A stretch of 64,000 nt of DNA from JAJEFO01 sp009843725 (lineage in GTDB: Bacteria > Pseudomonadota > Alphaproteobacteria > Rhodobacterales > Rhodobacteraceae): contig CBDEUJ010000004.1 of NCBI GenBank assembly GCA_965243215.1, positions 1,116,001 through 1,180,000 on the forward strand, in the 5' to 3' direction. Below are positions 63,490 to 64,000 of this stretch, piece by piece (the stretch's first letter is position 1; each line of letters begins with the position of its first letter). The notes beneath the pieces are model-generated. The model was not told the origin of the DNA. It saw nothing but the letters and a program-made list of their open reading frames with translations, and did not search any database. Position numbers and translations under genes: made by a program.

Positions 63490-63780
63490 ATGACAAAATC
63501 GCGCTTCACATGGGATGAGGGCAAGAACCTCTCCAACCAGCGCAAGCACGGCCTCAGCTTCGAGGTCGCCGCGCGTGTGTTTCCTGATCCGCTGCAGCTC
63601 TCCAGGCAAGACCGCATCGAGGACGGAGAGCAACGCTGGCAAACGATGGGCCAGATCGACGGCTGGCCATTGTCTTGGTGGCTCACGCCTTCACGGAAGA
63701 TGAGGTCAGTGGACGGGCCGGTTGAAGTGATCCGCATCATCTCGGCACGGCCGGTAACACGCAAGGAAAGGACGCGATAA
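63490..63780 (+). CDS. brnT: BrnT-like toxin with an internal compensated frameshift
   Basis: 96 residues. MTKSRFTWDEGKNLSNQRKHGLSFEVAARVFPDP and LSRQDRIEDGEQRWQTMGQ are clear BrnT; the end VEVIRIISARPVTRKERTR is also conserved. Between them, 63669-63708 encodes SWWLTPSRKMRS in-frame, while the frame two bases further right reads IVLVAHAFTEDEV, the family consensus. Two shifts that cancel therefore replaced about 13 core residues. BrnT is an mRNA-cleaving RelE-like toxin; this copy is probably inactive. Confidence 0.8.
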   Translation: MTKSRFTWDEGKNLSNQRKHGLSFEVAARVFPDPLQLSRQDRIEDGEQRWQTMGQIDGWPLSWWLTPSRKMRSVDGPVEVIRIISARPVTRKERTR

Positions 63781-64000
63781 GACGAAGGTTGAACATACAC
63801 TCGACACGCTCCCGCCCTTGACGGAACGCAAAGAGGCAGTCGCAAGCCACTGGCAGGGATGCGGGACGACGAAATCAAGGACGATGACATCCTTGAACTG
63901 ACAAAGGAACAGTTGACTGAGATGAAGACGGGCGCGTTCTACAGGCCCATCAAGAAGCAGATCACAACCCGCGTGGATGCGGATGTGCTGGCGTGGCTGA
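63781..64000 (+). pseudogene. brnA: BrnA-like antitoxin, damaged and cut by the window end
   Basis: The region right after brnT encodes, from the base after its stop, KVEHTLDTLPPLTERKEAV, the BrnA N-terminus, but that frame has no start codon and shifts near 63855. Then the ATG 63859 frame gives MRDDEIKDDDILEL and AFYRPIKKQITTRVDADVLAWL, the conserved BrnA middle. The gene continues beyond 64000. The antitoxin therefore shows a missing start and a frameshift, like its partner. Confidence 0.6.

Overview
The window looks like chromosomal DNA of an alphaproteobacterium. The case rests on a GcrA-type cell-cycle regulator (a family confined to that class), DUF2849 and DUF934 proteins inside the sulfate-assimilation operon, a divergent pheA / membrane cytochrome c pair, a stand-alone MnmD beside an MnmC-C-like oxidase, and high-GC codon use. 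The gene mix (peptide and TRAP transporters, valine and glutaryl-CoA catabolism) suits a heterotroph; a Rhodobacterales-like lineage is plausible but is inference. No rRNA, tRNA or CRISPR array was recognised.

Layout. 1-9.5 kb: a Fic-like protein (5' cut by the window edge), Ppx/GppA, argD-argF, an old-yellow-enzyme reductase, gcrA, an FMN reductase, and pheA divergent from a cytochrome c. 9.7-15.5 kb: a complete yejABEF-type peptide importer. 15.5-28.9 kb: an accessory island with long gene-poor stretches, a methyltransferase-HNH nuclease fusion, higBA with a nonsense-shortened antitoxin, a frameshifted type I restriction (HsdR) stub, parDE, an arylsulfotransferase / SDR / TAXI-TRAP transporter operon, an IS1634-like transposase wreck and an AbiE-like pair. 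Two directly oriented copies of a roughly 240-bp repeat bracket the 20.4-28.6 kb part of it.

28.9-32 kb: valine-catabolic operon (acyl-CoA dehydrogenase, 3-hydroxyisobutyryl-CoA hydrolase, 3-hydroxyisobutyrate dehydrogenase). 32-39.2 kb: a DUF808 membrane protein, an Lrp/AsnC regulator divergent from cysG-DUF2849-cysI-cysH-DUF934-fpr, a sulfite/APS reduction operon that contains siroheme synthesis and ends near its likely electron donor. 39.4-45.3 kb: infC (apparent ATC start), gcdH, pyrC-pyrE and dnaB. 45.5-54.9 kb: rsmD with a ferredoxin-reductase-like flavoprotein, a peroxiredoxin, a tightly packed minus-strand group (RidA, glycerophosphodiesterase, FemAB-like acyltransferase, pterin dehydratase), mlaA-mlaC, a DMT exporter with mnmD, and the MnmC-C-like oxidase.

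55-64 kb: a DUF2188 ORF, a HIT protein, a PhzF protein, rpe, a thioredoxin-fold protein, smc, a MaoC/FAS1-like dehydratase and a damaged brnT-brnA module running off the right edge. The core genes are unremarkable. The points of interest are the island, the methyltransferase-nuclease fusion, the sulfotransferase-TRAP operon and several decaying toxin-antitoxin loci.
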